Positions 33,721-45,322 are shown, numbered from the stretch's first letter. The stretch is 64,000 nt of DNA from Rapana venosa (GCA_028751875.1 CM054153.1:11500133-11564132); one strand, 5' to 3'. Notes: generated by a model not told the origin, from the letters alone. Program-made: numbers and translations.

Positions 33721-34781
33721 TAGTTAAACTAACACATAAAATTTAAAAAAGCAATTTTCCAAACGAAAAAGTGTGTTAGCCACATTTTTGATGTAAAGAA
33801 AAGCCTATGTTAGAGTTTGTCATGATCAATTGCTACATAAATTAAAATACATTGTATTAATAGCATATTATATAAATATCTGCAAAATTTCTTGTCGGAT
33901 AGATCAATTTGCACTAAATTTAGGTTCAGTGTACTCATCTTTAAAGCTATCGACTTGGGTATACCACAGGGATCATTACTTGCACTATCTTGTTTTCTAT
34001 TCTTGTACATGATCTCCCTAGCTCTTTGTCCCCTTTAATACTCAAGTTGTTCAGTATGCAGATGATATTGCTATTTGGATAAATACGTCAGTTAGGAAAA
34101 ACACGAAAAAGAGAGTGATCAATTTGTTGAAAAAATATATCAGGAAGAATTAGATAATTCTGTAGTTATATAAAAGAAAACAGATTAGAATTATCAAGCA
34201 GAAAAAACTTTGTCTTGTGCTTTTTAATAACGGTGACAACGCATTAAAATTACCAATACTGAAATTAGAAGGAAAGGTGCTTCAATACAAACAAGATGTC
34301 AAATTCTTAGGTGTATTTTTAACTAGAAAGTTGAATTGGAAGATGCACATCAACCAAATGATAACTGAGGCTAGGAAAAGACTTAATTTCCTAAAGATAA
34401 TAAGTTCTCAGGCATGGAGTCAAGACACTACGACTCTGATACATCTGGCTCTGTCCTTGGTACGTTCAAATTAATATACGGACAAGAGTTTATTTTTCTG
34501 CTGCAGTTTTATCTACTTAAAAAATTACAAAGTCTAGACAGTAAGCAGTAAAGATAGCTCTTGGTGTTCCGGCTCATGTAAATACAGCTAATACTTATAA
34601 AGAAGCTCATTTACTATCTCTTTCTGATCAGCGAAAACTGGCAGTATCAAAATATGTGGTTCGTAGTATCTCTATTCCAATTCAGTAAAAGAGGAAATAT
34701 TTATTAATCAAGACACTGATTTTCCTAACGGGCACGCCATATTTCATTTCTGCAGCCAATTAAAAATTATCAGACACATTT

Positions 34782-35400
34782 ATGAAAAAAAATGACATCG
34801 ATATATCAACAATTCCAATTTTACCGATTGTTCCACAATTACCTCCTTGGGAACATATTTCAGCTAAATTTGACATTGACTACACGGAAATAAAGAAAAA
34901 TGAAGATCAAAATCTTCTCACCGTTGATGTAAAAAGTCACTTAGAAAATAATTATTCTAATCACTTAAAAGTGTATACTGACGGATCTGTATTAGAAACA
35001 GGCAAAAGTGGTGCTGCATATGTGATTCCGACTTTAAAAGTTAAAAAAATCTTTTCATTTAGGACAACATTTTTCTATTTTTACTTCTGAATTATTTGCA
35101 ATTCTTATGGCTTTGAATTTTTTGTCTGATACTGCTATTGATGTTTGCCAAATTCTGTTTTGCGTTGACTCAAAGGCAGTGTTAATGGCATTAAAGTCAT
35201 GGCATGGTAAAATAAGGAATGATATTGTATTTGAGATAAAATTCCTGATACATTCTATTGCAAGCAGAGGCATCAGCATAACTTTTTGCTGGATGAGTTG
35301 GTTGATTCTTTGGCAAAACAAGGTGCCTCTGAATACAGTACTGAAGTGTTTGATTCTAATCTTGCATTGTCGTCTTATGAAATTCATTCTAAGTTAATGT
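34782..35400 (+). pseudogene. RNase H domain of the nested LINE
   Basis: The first frame (34782-35090) carries KVYTDGSVLETGKSGAAYV, with the first catalytic Asp at 34980-34982. After a one-base shift near 35055, ELFAILMAL gives the Glu (about 35089) and FCVDSKAVLMALKSW gives the second Asp (35167-35169). ITFCWMS..LVDSLAKQGAS follows in shifted frames. So the D-E-D residues of a type I RNase H are all recognisable across frameshifts. Confidence 0.83.
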
Positions 35401-35727
35401 AATGCATACATTCAAAGATTATAGAAAAACATTATCAGCAGTTTCCTTGCCCACGAAAATTAGAAATTCTAATACATAAACTGAGATTAAATGCAAGGAA
35501 TACTAAATATTCAAAAAATGTAAAATGTTGTTGTTCTATTCCACTTTCAGTCCACCATTTGTTGTTTGATTGCCCAATTCTTATTGACATGTATAAAAGG
35601 AGAGGTTTAGATATTCATAAGAAAATATGCCACTAGTCAAGAAGTTTTATATGACTCTCAGCAATTCATAGTGTCAGTTGCTGAAGTCATATATTCTTCA
35701 CCTGTAAAACTTTTACTGTAATTACTA

Positions 35728-35733
35728 TATATT

Positions 35734-35765
<32 letters not shown>

Positions 35766-35904
35766 ATTATATATATATATATTTTTATATATATATTTTA
35801 TATATATGTATATACATATTATATATATGTTTATATATATATATATTTATATATATGTATATATTTATATACTTATGTGTGTGTGGATAAGGGTGCGTGT
35901 AGGG

Positions 35905-36003
<99 letters not shown>
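35728..36003. repeat. (TA)n then (GA)n microsatellites in the nested LINE 3' region
   Basis: TA-rich 35728-35875 with TTTATATA interruptions, then nearly pure GA 35908-36001. Confidence 0.95.
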
Positions 36004-36865
36004 GGTGTGTAATAATAGGTACTTTGGTATGAATGCGGATGTGTCTAAATCACCATGTAGTGAATAGACATTAAACAAAACAAAACAAAAGAAGGAAATC
36101 GTTGGCAGATGGACGGAATACTGTTCCGAACTCTACAATCATCAGACGCTAGGCGACCCCAGCGTACTTGCAAGCCAAGCCTCATCGAATAAAGACAACT
36201 TCCCAATTCTACGCGAGGAAGTAGAAGAAGCAATTAGATCGCTGAAGAAAGGAAAATCAGCAGAAATCGACAACATCCCAGCAGAGCTGATTCAACACGG
36301 GGGAGAAGCAGTGACAGACATCCTTACAAGTATCTGTAACAAGATCTGGCAGACCGGAGAGTGGCCTACACATGGACCCAATCACTCATCATCACTCTCC
36401 CCAAGAAAGGAAATCTCCAGCAGTGCCAAAACTACAGGACAATCAGCCTCATAAGTCATGCAGTAAAGTCATGCTGAAAGTGATCCTAACAGGCTGAAAC
36501 CACAGGCAGAAGAGATCATCGCGAAGAGCAGGCCGGTTTCCGCCCAAATAGAAGCACCACAGAACAGATATTCAACCTGAGGGTTCTGTGTGAGAAATAC
36601 AGCCAGCAACAACAAGAAATCTTCCACGTCTTCATTGATTTTAGAAGGCCTTCGATAGAGTATGGCATGACGCTCTGTGGGCCACCATGAACAAATTAAA
36701 ACATGGGCCAGAAGCTGATCCACACCATCAAGGAACTCTACTCAAAGGCCCCCAAATGCAGTACTCGTACAGGGTACGGTAGGGGAATGGTTCCGTACCT
36801 CAGTTGGGGTCCGACAGGGATGTCTGCTGTCGCCGACACTGTTTAACATTTTCCTCGAACGCATC

Positions 36866-37270
36866 ATGACTGACGCCTTGGAAGACCACACACGCACAGT
36901 CAGCATTGGAGGGCGAACAATCACCAACCTCAGGTTTGCCGATGACATTGACGGTCTGGCAGGAAATGAAGAGGAACTAGCCAACCTAGTGAAGCAATTG
37001 GACGAAATATCCTCACGATACGGCATGGAAAATCAGCGCCGAGAAAACCAAGCTCATGTCAAACAGTGCCCAGCCAATCACCACCAAGATCACTCACAGC
37101 GGAAAAGAAACTGGGGGACAGTTGACCATTTCAAGTACCTTGGAGCCATCATAAATGAGGAGGGATCGAAGACCGAAATCCTAGCAAGGGGCGGCACAAA
37201 CAGCAGCAGCAATGGCAAGACTGGAAGACCATATGGAGAGACAGAAACATCCCTCTCGGAAGCAAGGTAA
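36866..37270 (+). pseudogene. RT palm fragment of the RTE-like LINE
   Basis: The frame encodes TVSIGGRTITNLRFADDIDG. The FADD catalytic motif is at 36935-36946, followed by LVKQLDEISSRYGM. Upstream, in broken frames, lie RWTEYCSELYN (36105), EEVEEAIRSLKKGKS (36218), QCQNYRTISLISHA (36424), EQAGFRPNRSTTEQIFN (36523) and the thumb-side YLGAIINEEGS (37137). The ORF is disrupted by at least four indels. Confidence 0.87.
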
Positions 37271-37318
37271 AGTTACTAAACGCGCAGTCACCTCAATCAT
37301 GCTTTACGCATGTGAGGC

Positions 37319-37741
37319 ATGGACACTGAACGCAGACTACAAAGGAGGATCCAAGCAGTAGAAATGAGATGCCTCAGAAGGCTCCTTGGCATCTCATACA
37401 AGGACCATGTCACCAACAATGAAGTCCGCAGAATGATCACTCAACAAGTGCGGGACTATGAAGACCTACTGACCACGGCGAAAAAGAGGAAACTCAGATG
37501 GTATGGGCACGTAACACGCTCAGAAGGACTTGCAAAGACCATCCTGCAAGGAACAGTCCAGGGGAAGAGAAGACGGGGCAGACAGAGGAGAAAGTGGGCC
37601 GACGACATCCGTGATTGGACAGGGGAGGACTTCAGTGTCACCCAGGCACTTGCCCACGACCGCGCAAAGTGGAGCCAGCTGGTCCACCGTTCGTCCACCA
37701 TGCAGCGCCCCTACGACCCTGGCGGGTTACGGGACCAGTGA
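37319..37741 (+). pseudogene. C-terminal domain of the RTE-like LINE ORF
   Basis: The 140-codon frame runs to the natural stop just before the AGTGAAC tail. It has the basic block AKKRKLRWYGHVTRSEGLAK, QGKRRRGRQRRKWADDI and a final PYDPGGLRDQ. This C-terminal arrangement is common in RTE-type LINE proteins; its role in the element is thought to be nucleic-acid binding but is not settled. Confidence 0.85.
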
Positions 37742-38042
37742 ACAGTGAACAGTGAACTGGGTTAACTGTACTGAAGCCAAAGCGTGCAAACGGTCACCCA
37801 TCCACTTGGTAACCAAGCTCGATGCTGCTTAAAATTGGCTAGGGGAAAGCAAGTGCTCTAACCACTGAGCTATCCCGTGCCCTACATATACATGCATAAA
37901 TGGCAGTACACATTAACTCACGCGTCCATGCATATGTGCATGCATAGTGTGTGCCAGTGCATTTTTTGTATATATTCCTCCATAGGCTTCTTAAAATCGT
38001 GTAAAAGTATCGTTTGATCTCAAGTTTGAAAAACCAACAAAC

Positions 38043-38246
38043 ACCACCACCACCACCACCACCACCACCAGCACCAACACCAACACCGCTACCAGCAACA
38101 ACAGCAGCAAAACCGTTTTACAGATGTATTAAGTAACCTTTAAACATCAAGAAAAAGAGCATTAATAAGTATGACTAAGTTCACGTTATTATGAAAATGT
38201 CAAATATTGATTAACAACAAGCCAAGAGGGTTTTTTAAATCATCTT

Positions 38247-38344
<98 letters not shown>

Positions 38345-38431
38345 GTGTGTGTGTGTGCACATGCGTGCAGACATACGTGTTTTTATGTGTGTATGTATGT
38401 GTGTGCTATGTGTGTGTGCGTGCGTGCGTGC

Positions 38432-38463
<32 letters not shown>

Positions 38464-38600
38464 ACACGTGTGTGTGCACGTGTGTGCGCGCGTGTGTGTG
38501 TGTGTGTGTGACGTGTGTGTACACGTGTGTGTGGATGTGTGTGTGGGTGGGGGGGTGGGGGGGTATCTGTGTGTGTATTTGTGTGTGTTAGTGTAAGTGC
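38043..38600. repeat. (CAC)n and long (GT)n arrays
   Basis: CAC triplets 38043-38072; GT arrays 38248-38360, 38395-38460 with GCGTGC units, and 38460-38600 with GGGG interruptions. Confidence 0.93.
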
Positions 38601-38756
38601 CTGTGTCTGTGTGTACGTATCTGTGTGTGAAATGCAAAAGGAGACAATCAACTGAGTTACTAAACTGATCTTTCTATCTTCAAGATAAAAAGAAATAAAG
38701 AAATAAAAATTATTATTTTCCTCAAAATAATCTGTTTATAAGTCTGGTGATCTCTG

Positions 38757-38784
38757 TTTGATTGTATCTGTCTGTCTGTCTGTA

Positions 38785-38863
<79 letters not shown>

Positions 38864-39200
38864 TCTTTCGCTCTCTCTCTCTGTGAGTATGTGTGTATGT
38901 ATATCTGTGCGTGTGTGTGTGTGTCTGTGGTGTGTGTGGGGGTGGGGGGGTGATGTGTGTATGTGTGTGTTTGAATTTGCGTGCGTTTCGTGTGTGTGTG
39001 TCTTTGTTTGTTTAAACTCCTTATAATTATGTGTGTGTGCATATATACGCACGTGCGTGTGTGTGCAACAGAATGTGCCTATACAAAGGTTTTGCGTGTG
39101 TGCGCGTCTGCGTATGTGTTGTGTGTGCATGTGTGTGTATGTGTGTACCTGTGCGTATATGTGTGTGCATGCGTGCGTGTATGTGTGAGTGTATTCACAC
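38757..39200. repeat. CTGT/CT tract then degenerate GT tract
   Basis: CT-rich 38757-38882, then GT-rich with GCGT interruptions to 39195. Confidence 0.9.
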
Positions 39201-39428
39201 TAATTAAACATTATTGAAAATTATTTGCTGTCAATTACCGGGCACACATTTTTTCTGAGAACTCTTTATTGCCTCTGTTAACTGACTGTTGACTAACACT
39301 GCGGCTTGTTATGCAATAGACTCATTATCACTGATCAGTGGCAACAACCTTTAGAGTTTGTATAATGATAGTAGTTAGAAATCTTGTGGGTGTTTTTCTT
39401 TAATGGAATTGTATAATGTTGTTCAAAC

Positions 39429-39436
<8 letters not shown>

Positions 39437-39459
<23 letters not shown>

Positions 39460-39688
39460 ATCTGTGTGTGAGTGTGCGTGCGTATGTATGTGTGTCTGTG
39501 TGTGTATGTATCCATGTGTGTATTTATGCATCTTGTACGTATGTGTGTGTGTTATGTGTGTGTGTGCGTGCGTGTATATATGTATGTATGTGTGTGTACA
39601 CGTGTGTGTTTATGTGTGTGTACTTGCGCTTTGATTTGTTTTTGCAAGATACAGCGCTATCTAAGTTTCATTTTTTATTATGTAGGTT

Positions 39689-39725
<37 letters not shown>

Positions 39726-39805
39726 ATATTATAAAATTATATATATTATATGCGTGTGTGTATAACATAATATGATATAATATAATATATATGTGTGTGT
39801 ATAAT
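39437..39805. repeat. TA and GT arrays flanking a tail module
   Basis: TA 39437-39460, GT/ATGT 39463-39622, and TA-rich 39690-39795. Confidence 0.9.
39628..39680 (+). mobile_element. LINE/SINE 3' tail module, diverged
   Basis: TGCGCTTTGATTTGTTTTTG, CAAGATACAGCGCTATCTAA and GTTTCATTTTTTATTAT. Confidence 0.72.
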
Positions 39806-39984
39806 TCATATGCGAGCGCGCGTGCGTATGTGTGTGTTTATACGCGCATTCCTGTGTGTTCATGTGCTTACATATACAGAGAGCATGTGCTCGCATAAAT
39901 CTGTGCCCTTAAAACAAACAGAAAAGCAGGACATGATTTCACGACTCGACCTTTCAGTCACAACACACGGAAAGACAAATCGCA

Positions 39985-40300
39985 TTTTCCCTCTTAAGCC
40001 TAGCAAACTGACGAAACAAAATTTATCCCCCCACCCCCTCCAAATTGGATAAAGAATCCTAATACATTGAAGACAGAAAGGAGGAGGACTAGAAGGAAGG
40101 CCACAAATGGGCAGACGGAGTGAATAGAGATGGAAGGAAGGAAGGAGGGAACGAGGGATGGGTGGGATGGGGATGTTGGGTGAGAGGGGAGGGGAGGGGA
40201 GGCTGGGGTGGGGGAAGACTGGGAATCTGTGTTTGTCTTTCCAATTTGATGGCGAGTGTTGAGGATTGGGGGAGGGGGTCAGTTATGTTTCCTTTGGCCT
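39985..40300 (+). mobile_element. Family E repeat, copy 5
   Basis: GCATTTTCCCTCTTAAGCC, CCAAATTGGATAAAGAATCC, GGGAATCTGTGTTTGTCTTT and GTCAGTTATGTTTCCTTTGG, then directly a GA array. It is most like copy 3 at 4440. Confidence 0.75.
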
Positions 40301-40355
<55 letters not shown>

Positions 40356-40611
40356 TGAGGGTCACTACTGAGTGAGTTAGCACCGGGGGGAGGGGGGGGG
40401 GGGAGGGGGGAGAGGGGAGGAGGAATAGCGATTGGTGTGTGTGAGTGAGTGCATGTAGGTTTAGTGTGTGTGTGAGCGGAGTGGGGGTGAGTGTGTGTGT
40501 ATGTGCGCGCGGGGTGGGGGTGGGGGGGAGATGTATGTGTGTGTGTAGAGCCAGGTGTGAAAAATGCATAAAGACTAAGAGAAACAGAGACAGAGGGGCA
40601 GACAGAGAGAG

Positions 40612-40678
<67 letters not shown>

Positions 40679-40725
40679 AGAGAGAGAGAGAAAGACAGAG
40701 ATAGAGAGAGCGAGGAAGAATTAGT
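40300..40725. repeat. GA, poly-G and GT cluster
   Basis: GA 40302-40350, G-rich 40384-40425, GT 40436-40550, GA 40600-40715. Confidence 0.92.
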
Positions 40726-40769
40726 ATAATTATTTATATTCTAGGTTCTTTCCGAGAAAATATGTACAA

Positions 40770-40955
40770 GTGTGAAGCGTCTTGCGCACAAGTTTAAGCC
40801 TGTTCCACTTTTCGGAAGAGTAGGCCATTGTGTACCAGTGGGAACGGATGACAAAATTTATAAAACTGCATACACACGGGGACTGAATGTACAAAAAAAG
40901 CACAAGAGTGCCTATTCTATTATCTCTGCAATAAAAGAAATGAATAAATAAAACT
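40770..40955 (+). mobile_element. SINE-A, 5'-truncated
   Basis: GCGTCTTGCGCACAAGTTT, CTTTTCGGAAGAGTAGGCCA, ACACACGGGGACTGAATG and ATTATCTCTGCAATAAAAG. Confidence 0.85.
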
Positions 40956-41051
40956 AAATAAAAACTTATCTTAAAGCCTCTATTGTAATGGACAGCGGAA
41001 CTGTGTACATATCTAAACACACACACACACACCACACACACACACACGCAG

Positions 41052-41245
41052 ATTATCTTGCGCACACGTTAAAACCCGTTCCGCTTTTCCGAAGAGTAGG
41101 CCATTGTGTGCTGGTGGGAATGGATGACAAAATTGATAAAACTGCATACACACGGGGACTAGATGTAAAAAAAAAAGCACACAAGTGCTTATTCCATTAT
41201 CCTCGATATAAAAAAATAAAATAAAATAAATAAATAAATAAAATA
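41052..41245 (+). mobile_element. SINE-A, 5'-truncated
   Basis: ATCTTGCGCACACGTTAAAA, AAGAGTAGGCCATTGTGTGC, CACACGGGGACTAGATG and ATTATCCTCGATATAAAA with an (AAAT)n tail. It lies 100 bases after another SINE-A copy, but the two are not identical. Confidence 0.87.
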
Positions 41246-41329
41246 AAGCGCGCGCAGATCATCTGCGCCACACAACATCTTTATTAACTGACAAATTCAA
41301 AATTTCAATTAAAAAAAATTATTAAAAAA

Positions 41330-41600
41330 TTCAAAATTTCAACAACCAAAAAAGGAAGTACTGAATGAAGAAAGAGAGAAAAGGGTGAGGGACAGACTGG
41401 TAAGAAGAAGACAAGACATTGAACGAGAAGAAGGATGAAAGAAGCTTCAGAAGGGTGGGGATGGTGGGCTAAGAATTGGGGGTGGGGGGGGGGGGATCTG
41501 TGTTTGTGCCTCCAATTGGTGGCAAGTGCTTCATGACGGAGTCAGTTATTTTGCATTTGGCCCTTTGGGTGTCTGAAAAGTGGCGACATATTTTATCACA
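41330..41600 (+). mobile_element. Family E repeat, copy 6
   Basis: GAATGAAGAAAGAG, AAGAAGACAAGACATTGAA, GATCTGTGTTTGTGCCTCC, GGCAAGTGCTTCATGACGGA and GTCAGTTATTTTGCATTTGG, ending at a GA array. Confidence 0.72.
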
Positions 41601-41745
41601 AAGAGAGAGATGGGGGGGGGGGGAGGGGAGAGAGGAGAGAGAGAGAGAGATGAGAGAAGAGAGAGAGAGAGAGAGAGAGGAGATGAGAGAGAGAGAGAGA
41701 GAGGATAGAGCGAGGAGAGAGAGAGAGAGAGAGAGAGAGAAAAGA
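41600..41745. repeat. (GA)n tract, left boundary of duplicated unit A
   Basis: GA dinucleotides with GGGG and GATGAG interruptions. Matching GA tracts stand at 45175-45320 and 48640-48770. Confidence 0.95.
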
Positions 41746-42097
41746 CAAGCTTTTATGGAACATTTCTATTTGACGAAAATTACTACAACACTACAATGTC
41801 TGAAGAAAACAAAGAATCATCCCCTTTGCATCTCCCCCATGGCCAAAACCAAAATCCTCAATATTCAAGGGGAAAACAAACAAACCAAACCAAACGAAAC
41901 CTTCATAGACTGTAAACACAAGACAATAGAATGAGGATTGGTGTTGGTGTTGTTCAGTAGTCTTTAGCCTAATATCAAATAACCCAGGGCTCTAAGGGTC
42001 ACCTATAATCACACGTTCTGTCTCACTCATCCCACCTGAGAATCACTAGGAGTGTGGTTTTTTACGTTCATTGGAGGTCCAGGTTGATGTTATGATG

Positions 42098-42396
42098 AAA
42101 AAAGGTCAAGGTAAAGGTGTCCCATAACCTATGTGGTCGAAGGGGAGCGAGGTGTCAGAGACCTCACTTCTCTAGGGCCAGCATGTTGAGGGCGGCGCAC
42201 ATCTCCTCTCCCTCGTTGCTTTACCTTCCCTGACCCTAAAGAGGGCAGAAACCCATTTACAGCTGGGTAAACTGGGGGACTGTACTGAAGCCAAGGCGCG
42301 CAAATGGTCACCCATCTACTTGGTAAGCATGATCAATAGTGCTTAACTTGGTTGGGGGGAAAGCGAATGCTCAGACCACTGAGCTATCAATCGTCC
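42098..42396 (-). mobile_element. SINE-B, full-length copy in unit A
   Basis: The plus strand runs AAGGTCAAGGTAAAGGTGTC, GGGAGCGAGGTGTCAGAGAC, GGGCGGCGCACATCTCCTC, TTTACAGCTGGGTAAACTGG, GGTCACCCATCTACTTGG and CCACTGAGCTATC. The minus-strand head has tRNA box A-like and 5S box C-like blocks in that order. It is the counterpart of 46136-46432 by duplication. Confidence 0.87.
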
Positions 42397-44448
42397 CCCC
42401 GTTATGATGAAAACAGTATCAGTATACCGTTTCAGAGCACCTGTTCATGCAAGCTCTGGCACGTTTCTCAGTTCTAGGATGTTGAACCACAAACTTTTAC
42501 TGGGAGCTATCTCGAAATGTTTAAACTATGTAGCTATTGTGTCTTTCGAGATTATGGTTAGGATCAATCTGCCTGTCAGTATTGTAATTGCCCTTTATTG
42601 GATGATTAAAAGTGCTTTTTCACCTGCCTTGACTTGCGGTTTCAACAAGAAGGGTATTGAACATCTCTCTCTTGAAGAGAAGTTTTTTCTTCAAAAAGTG
42701 ATCTTGGTGAACTAAAGGATAAATGTCATAATATTTTCAAGTTTATTTATTTTCTTTAGAAAAAAAAGAATATTCTACAAACTGTTGTTTTCACTGAAAA
42801 AGTCGTTTGAAATTGAACTTTCTTTTTTAATCGCAAAAAAGTCTATTCATGTGAGCCATTTTCTCATGATAATTCTAGAAAAAGGTTTTTTTGTACTGTT
42901 CTTATGTTCGTTTAGCCGAAGCTCCCAGTTGATACTCAGTTATATTTGTTTTATTGACAAGTTTTATGACTGTTGTTAAATTGTCCCCCAAAACGGTCAG
43001 ACAGTGTTTGATGCTCTGAGTTAGTTCCATGCAATATGTAACACTTTCCTATACATCCAATGGGGTTTTGAAATAAAAGTTGCTTTGTTTTGCCTGGCCT
43101 TGCCTTGCCCTGTCTTGCCTTACATCAACAGCAAAGATCTTTGTGGGATGGTGTTTTCAGATGTGATGCCATGTCGTCGCAGCCCCTCCGAGTGACGACA
43201 GCAAATGACAAGCTGAAGGCTAAATGTGGTGGGGGTGTTTTCTCCCCTGATGTGCATGTGATGTGCGTGTGTGTGTGCGTGTGTGTGTGCTCTGGAAGCC
43301 AAGTCGACATGTGACAACAGCAGTACCAAAAAGCAGAATTCCTTCAGTGACTCAGAAAAAAAAATGTTAAGGTGCCCATGTCAAACTTTCTTTACTTGCC
43401 TTTGATTCCTTCTTTTGCTTGCTTGATGCTTGATGAGCTGTACAGCTTTAACAACATGTTTTCAGTATTCAATGTTCAGTCAATTTGGGGGAGAGAGAGG
43501 GAGGTGGAAGTGAGGGAATGGAAGCCATGATTGACCATGACATGACGTAGTGGTGGCCCCTTGACCTGAGGTCAAAGAGGTAAAGGTTACAACCTATGGT
43601 CTGCCATGAGGTCGCAGGGCAACTTAGCCCATGATACGAACAGTAGAAGACAACAGGACAGGCAGACAGAGGAGATTATATGGCTTACCTATGCAACCAA
43701 ACAGGTGGCGGTTGCAGTGGCAGTAACATGGCTAAAAATCAATATAAAAAACAGGCCTGAACTCTCAACAACTTTGAAAGGAATGTCACGAAAGATGAGA
43801 CAGCAAAAGAAAAAAAAATTCACCTTCAAAATCATAATAATCTTGCCACAATCATTTCGAAATTCTATCAGAGTTTACTTCATACAAAAAGCTATTATAT
43901 AAACATCTGTAAGCGGCTGTAAGAGAAATGCTGCTTTTTACACAACTACTGCATTGATAAAAAGCTGGTTCTTAGCTTCAAAGGTAAGCAATCAATTTCA
44001 GGGCAGAATAAAAGAAGCAGGGTGTTAAGAGCCCAGCCTTTGAGAACACCAGAAGTGTTTATTTATTCATTCTTGGCCACGCCTCGTGTTTCACACAGTC
44101 TGCTTTCTAAGGGATTTGGGGGAGTGTTTATCTATTCATAGCCTGGACAGGCATTGTCTTGCAGACCTGATTGGTTCCGCTTTCTGTTGTTGCTCGATTT
44201 CTTTGTTGAGTTTATGCTGTGTGTTCAAGCGCCTGTTGCTAATTTCTTTTCTTTCTTGTTTTGTTGGGTGTTTGGTTTGTTGGCTACATGGCTGGTCGGT
44301 TGACTGGCTGGCTGGCTGGTACTTTTGTTGATTGATTGAGTATTCTTTTTTTCTTTCTTCTCTTTTTTCAGTGCTGGTTAGGAATAGTGCATTTATTTAG
44401 TGTTCAAATGCTACTCTGTCTCTCTGTTTCTGCCTTCGCCTGGTTGTC

Positions 44449-44522
<74 letters not shown>

Positions 44523-44582
44523 CTCTCTGTTCCTGCATCTGGCTCTATCTTTCTCTGTTCCCCCTCCCTCCCTTCTCTCTCT

Positions 44583-44722
44583 CGGTGGATCGGTGGTCTA
44601 GAGGTAACGCGCCTGTCTAGAAAGCGAAAAGTCCGGGTCTGAAGTGTGCGGCGGTTCGTACCCCGTTTGGACCGGAAATTTTTCCCCCATCCATTAGACC
44701 ATGAGTGGTGGTCTGGGCGCTA

Positions 44723-44753
<31 letters not shown>

Positions 44754-45078
44754 CGTGTGTTACACGTAATTATTTAGCGCACGTAAAAAAACCCACGGCA
44801 ACAAGAGAGTTGTCCCTGGCAAAATTCTTAGAAAAAAGCCACTCTGATAGGGAAACAAATACAGCTGCAGGAAAAAAAAAAAAAAAAAAAAAAGGGTGAA
44901 AGGGTGGCGCAGCGCTAAGTGGCGACGCGTTCTCCCGCTCTCCCCGGGGAGAGCAGCCCGAATTTCACGGAGAGAAATCTGCCGTGACTTAAAGTGGTAT
45001 GAAATAAAATCTGAGCGCTTTGATTTGTTGCTTTACAAGATTCAGCGCTATATAAATTCCATACATTATTATTATTAT
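44583..45078 (+). mobile_element. SINE-C, full-length composite SINE
   Basis: The parts in order are: a tRNA-like head GGTGGATCGGTGGTCTAGAG with box-B-like GGTTCGTACCCC (44650); a V-like block CGGATGAGACGATAAACCGA followed by AACCCACGGCA and TTGTCCCTGGCAAAATTC; a poly-A run (44870-44893); a second block GGGTGGCGCAGCGCTAAGTG ... CTCCCCGGGGAGAGCAGCCC; and the LINE-type tail GAGCGCTTTGATTTGTTGC..(ATT)n. TCTCTCTC flanks both sides, and unit B has the empty site. It may be two SINEs joined at the poly-A. Confidence 0.87.
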
Positions 45079-45174
45079 CTCTCTCTCATCAAGTGGTTTC
45101 CAAAACCTATACTGTGTGGATCCACAGCCCTGCTTTTGCTTCTTATCTGTGGTCATTTCAACTGACCTCACACA

Positions 45175-45189
45175 GAGAGAGAGGGAGGA

Positions 45190-45228
<39 letters not shown>

Positions 45229-45251
45229 GAGAGAGAAGAGACAGAGAGAGA

Positions 45252-45320
<69 letters not shown>
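45175..45320. repeat. (GA)n tract between units A and B
   Basis: GA dinucleotides with short interruptions; the junction of the tandem duplication. Confidence 0.95.

Positions 45321-45322
<2 letters not shown>

Larger units (their letters stand above)
33482..36086 (+). mobile_element. RNase-H-bearing LINE (I/Nimb-like) nested in the RTE-like LINE
   Basis: The 2.6-kb insert starts in the RT fingers (LPKIWRQSIVVPILKKGK), has a YADD catalytic motif at 34055-34066 and an RNase H domain at about 34970-35330. It ends after TA and GA microsatellites with an ACAAAACAAAACAAAA tail. AAAAGAAGGAA stands on both sides (33471-33481 and 36087-36097). The host ORF stops at KKEVE and resumes with EIVGRWTEYCSELYN just after the right repeat. 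Many stops and indels show decay. Among LINEs, an RNase H domain is typical of the I superclade. Confidence 0.87.
32321..37751 (+). mobile_element. RTE-like LINE inserted in SINE-B
   Basis: About 2.8 kb once the inner element is subtracted. It begins inside the endonuclease domain (5'-truncated), runs through the RT, and ends in three AGTGAAC units before the 9-base target duplication. Both the endonuclease and the C-terminal block (GHVTRSEGLAKTILQGTVQG, RRGRQRRKWADDIRDWTG) resemble RTE-type elements related to the source of the cattle CFDP2 gene. Short tandem units at the 3' end are usual for this clade. Confidence 0.87.
32145..37885 (-). mobile_element. SINE-B split in two by an RTE-like LINE
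   Basis: The 3' half of the SINE is at 32145-32320 and the head is at 37752-37885, both on the minus strand. The plus strand reads GCGAGGCATCAGAGACC ... CTTTACCTTCCCTGATCC on the left. It reads GTACTGAAGCCAAAGCG ... CACTGAGCTATCCCGTGCC on the right. The two halves rejoin at GTGAACTGG, which is present on both sides (32312-32320 and 37752-37760). In unsplit copies (28975, 42265, 46285) the same region is continuous. Confidence 0.88.
41750..45175 (+). repeat. tandem duplication, unit A
   Basis: The unit starts CTTTTATGGAACATTTCTAT and ends CAACTGACCTCACACAGAG before the next GA tract. It matches unit B at 45325-48635 over nearly its whole length, with long stretches that differ by only a few bases. 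It has a SINE-C (44583-45078) that unit B lacks. Most of the unit is non-coding; a 103-codon frame at 42404-42715 is broken by an 8-base indel in unit B. Confidence 0.93.

Noticed and set aside
42129..42311. Two similar 60-codon minus-strand frames (also 46161-46343)
   Set aside because: They are readings through SINE-B copies, and were duplicated with the unit.
42404..42715. 103-codon frame in duplicated unit A as a possible small gene
   Set aside because: The equivalent in unit B is split by an 8-base indel, the sequence has no recognisable domain, and part of it derives from repeat sequence.
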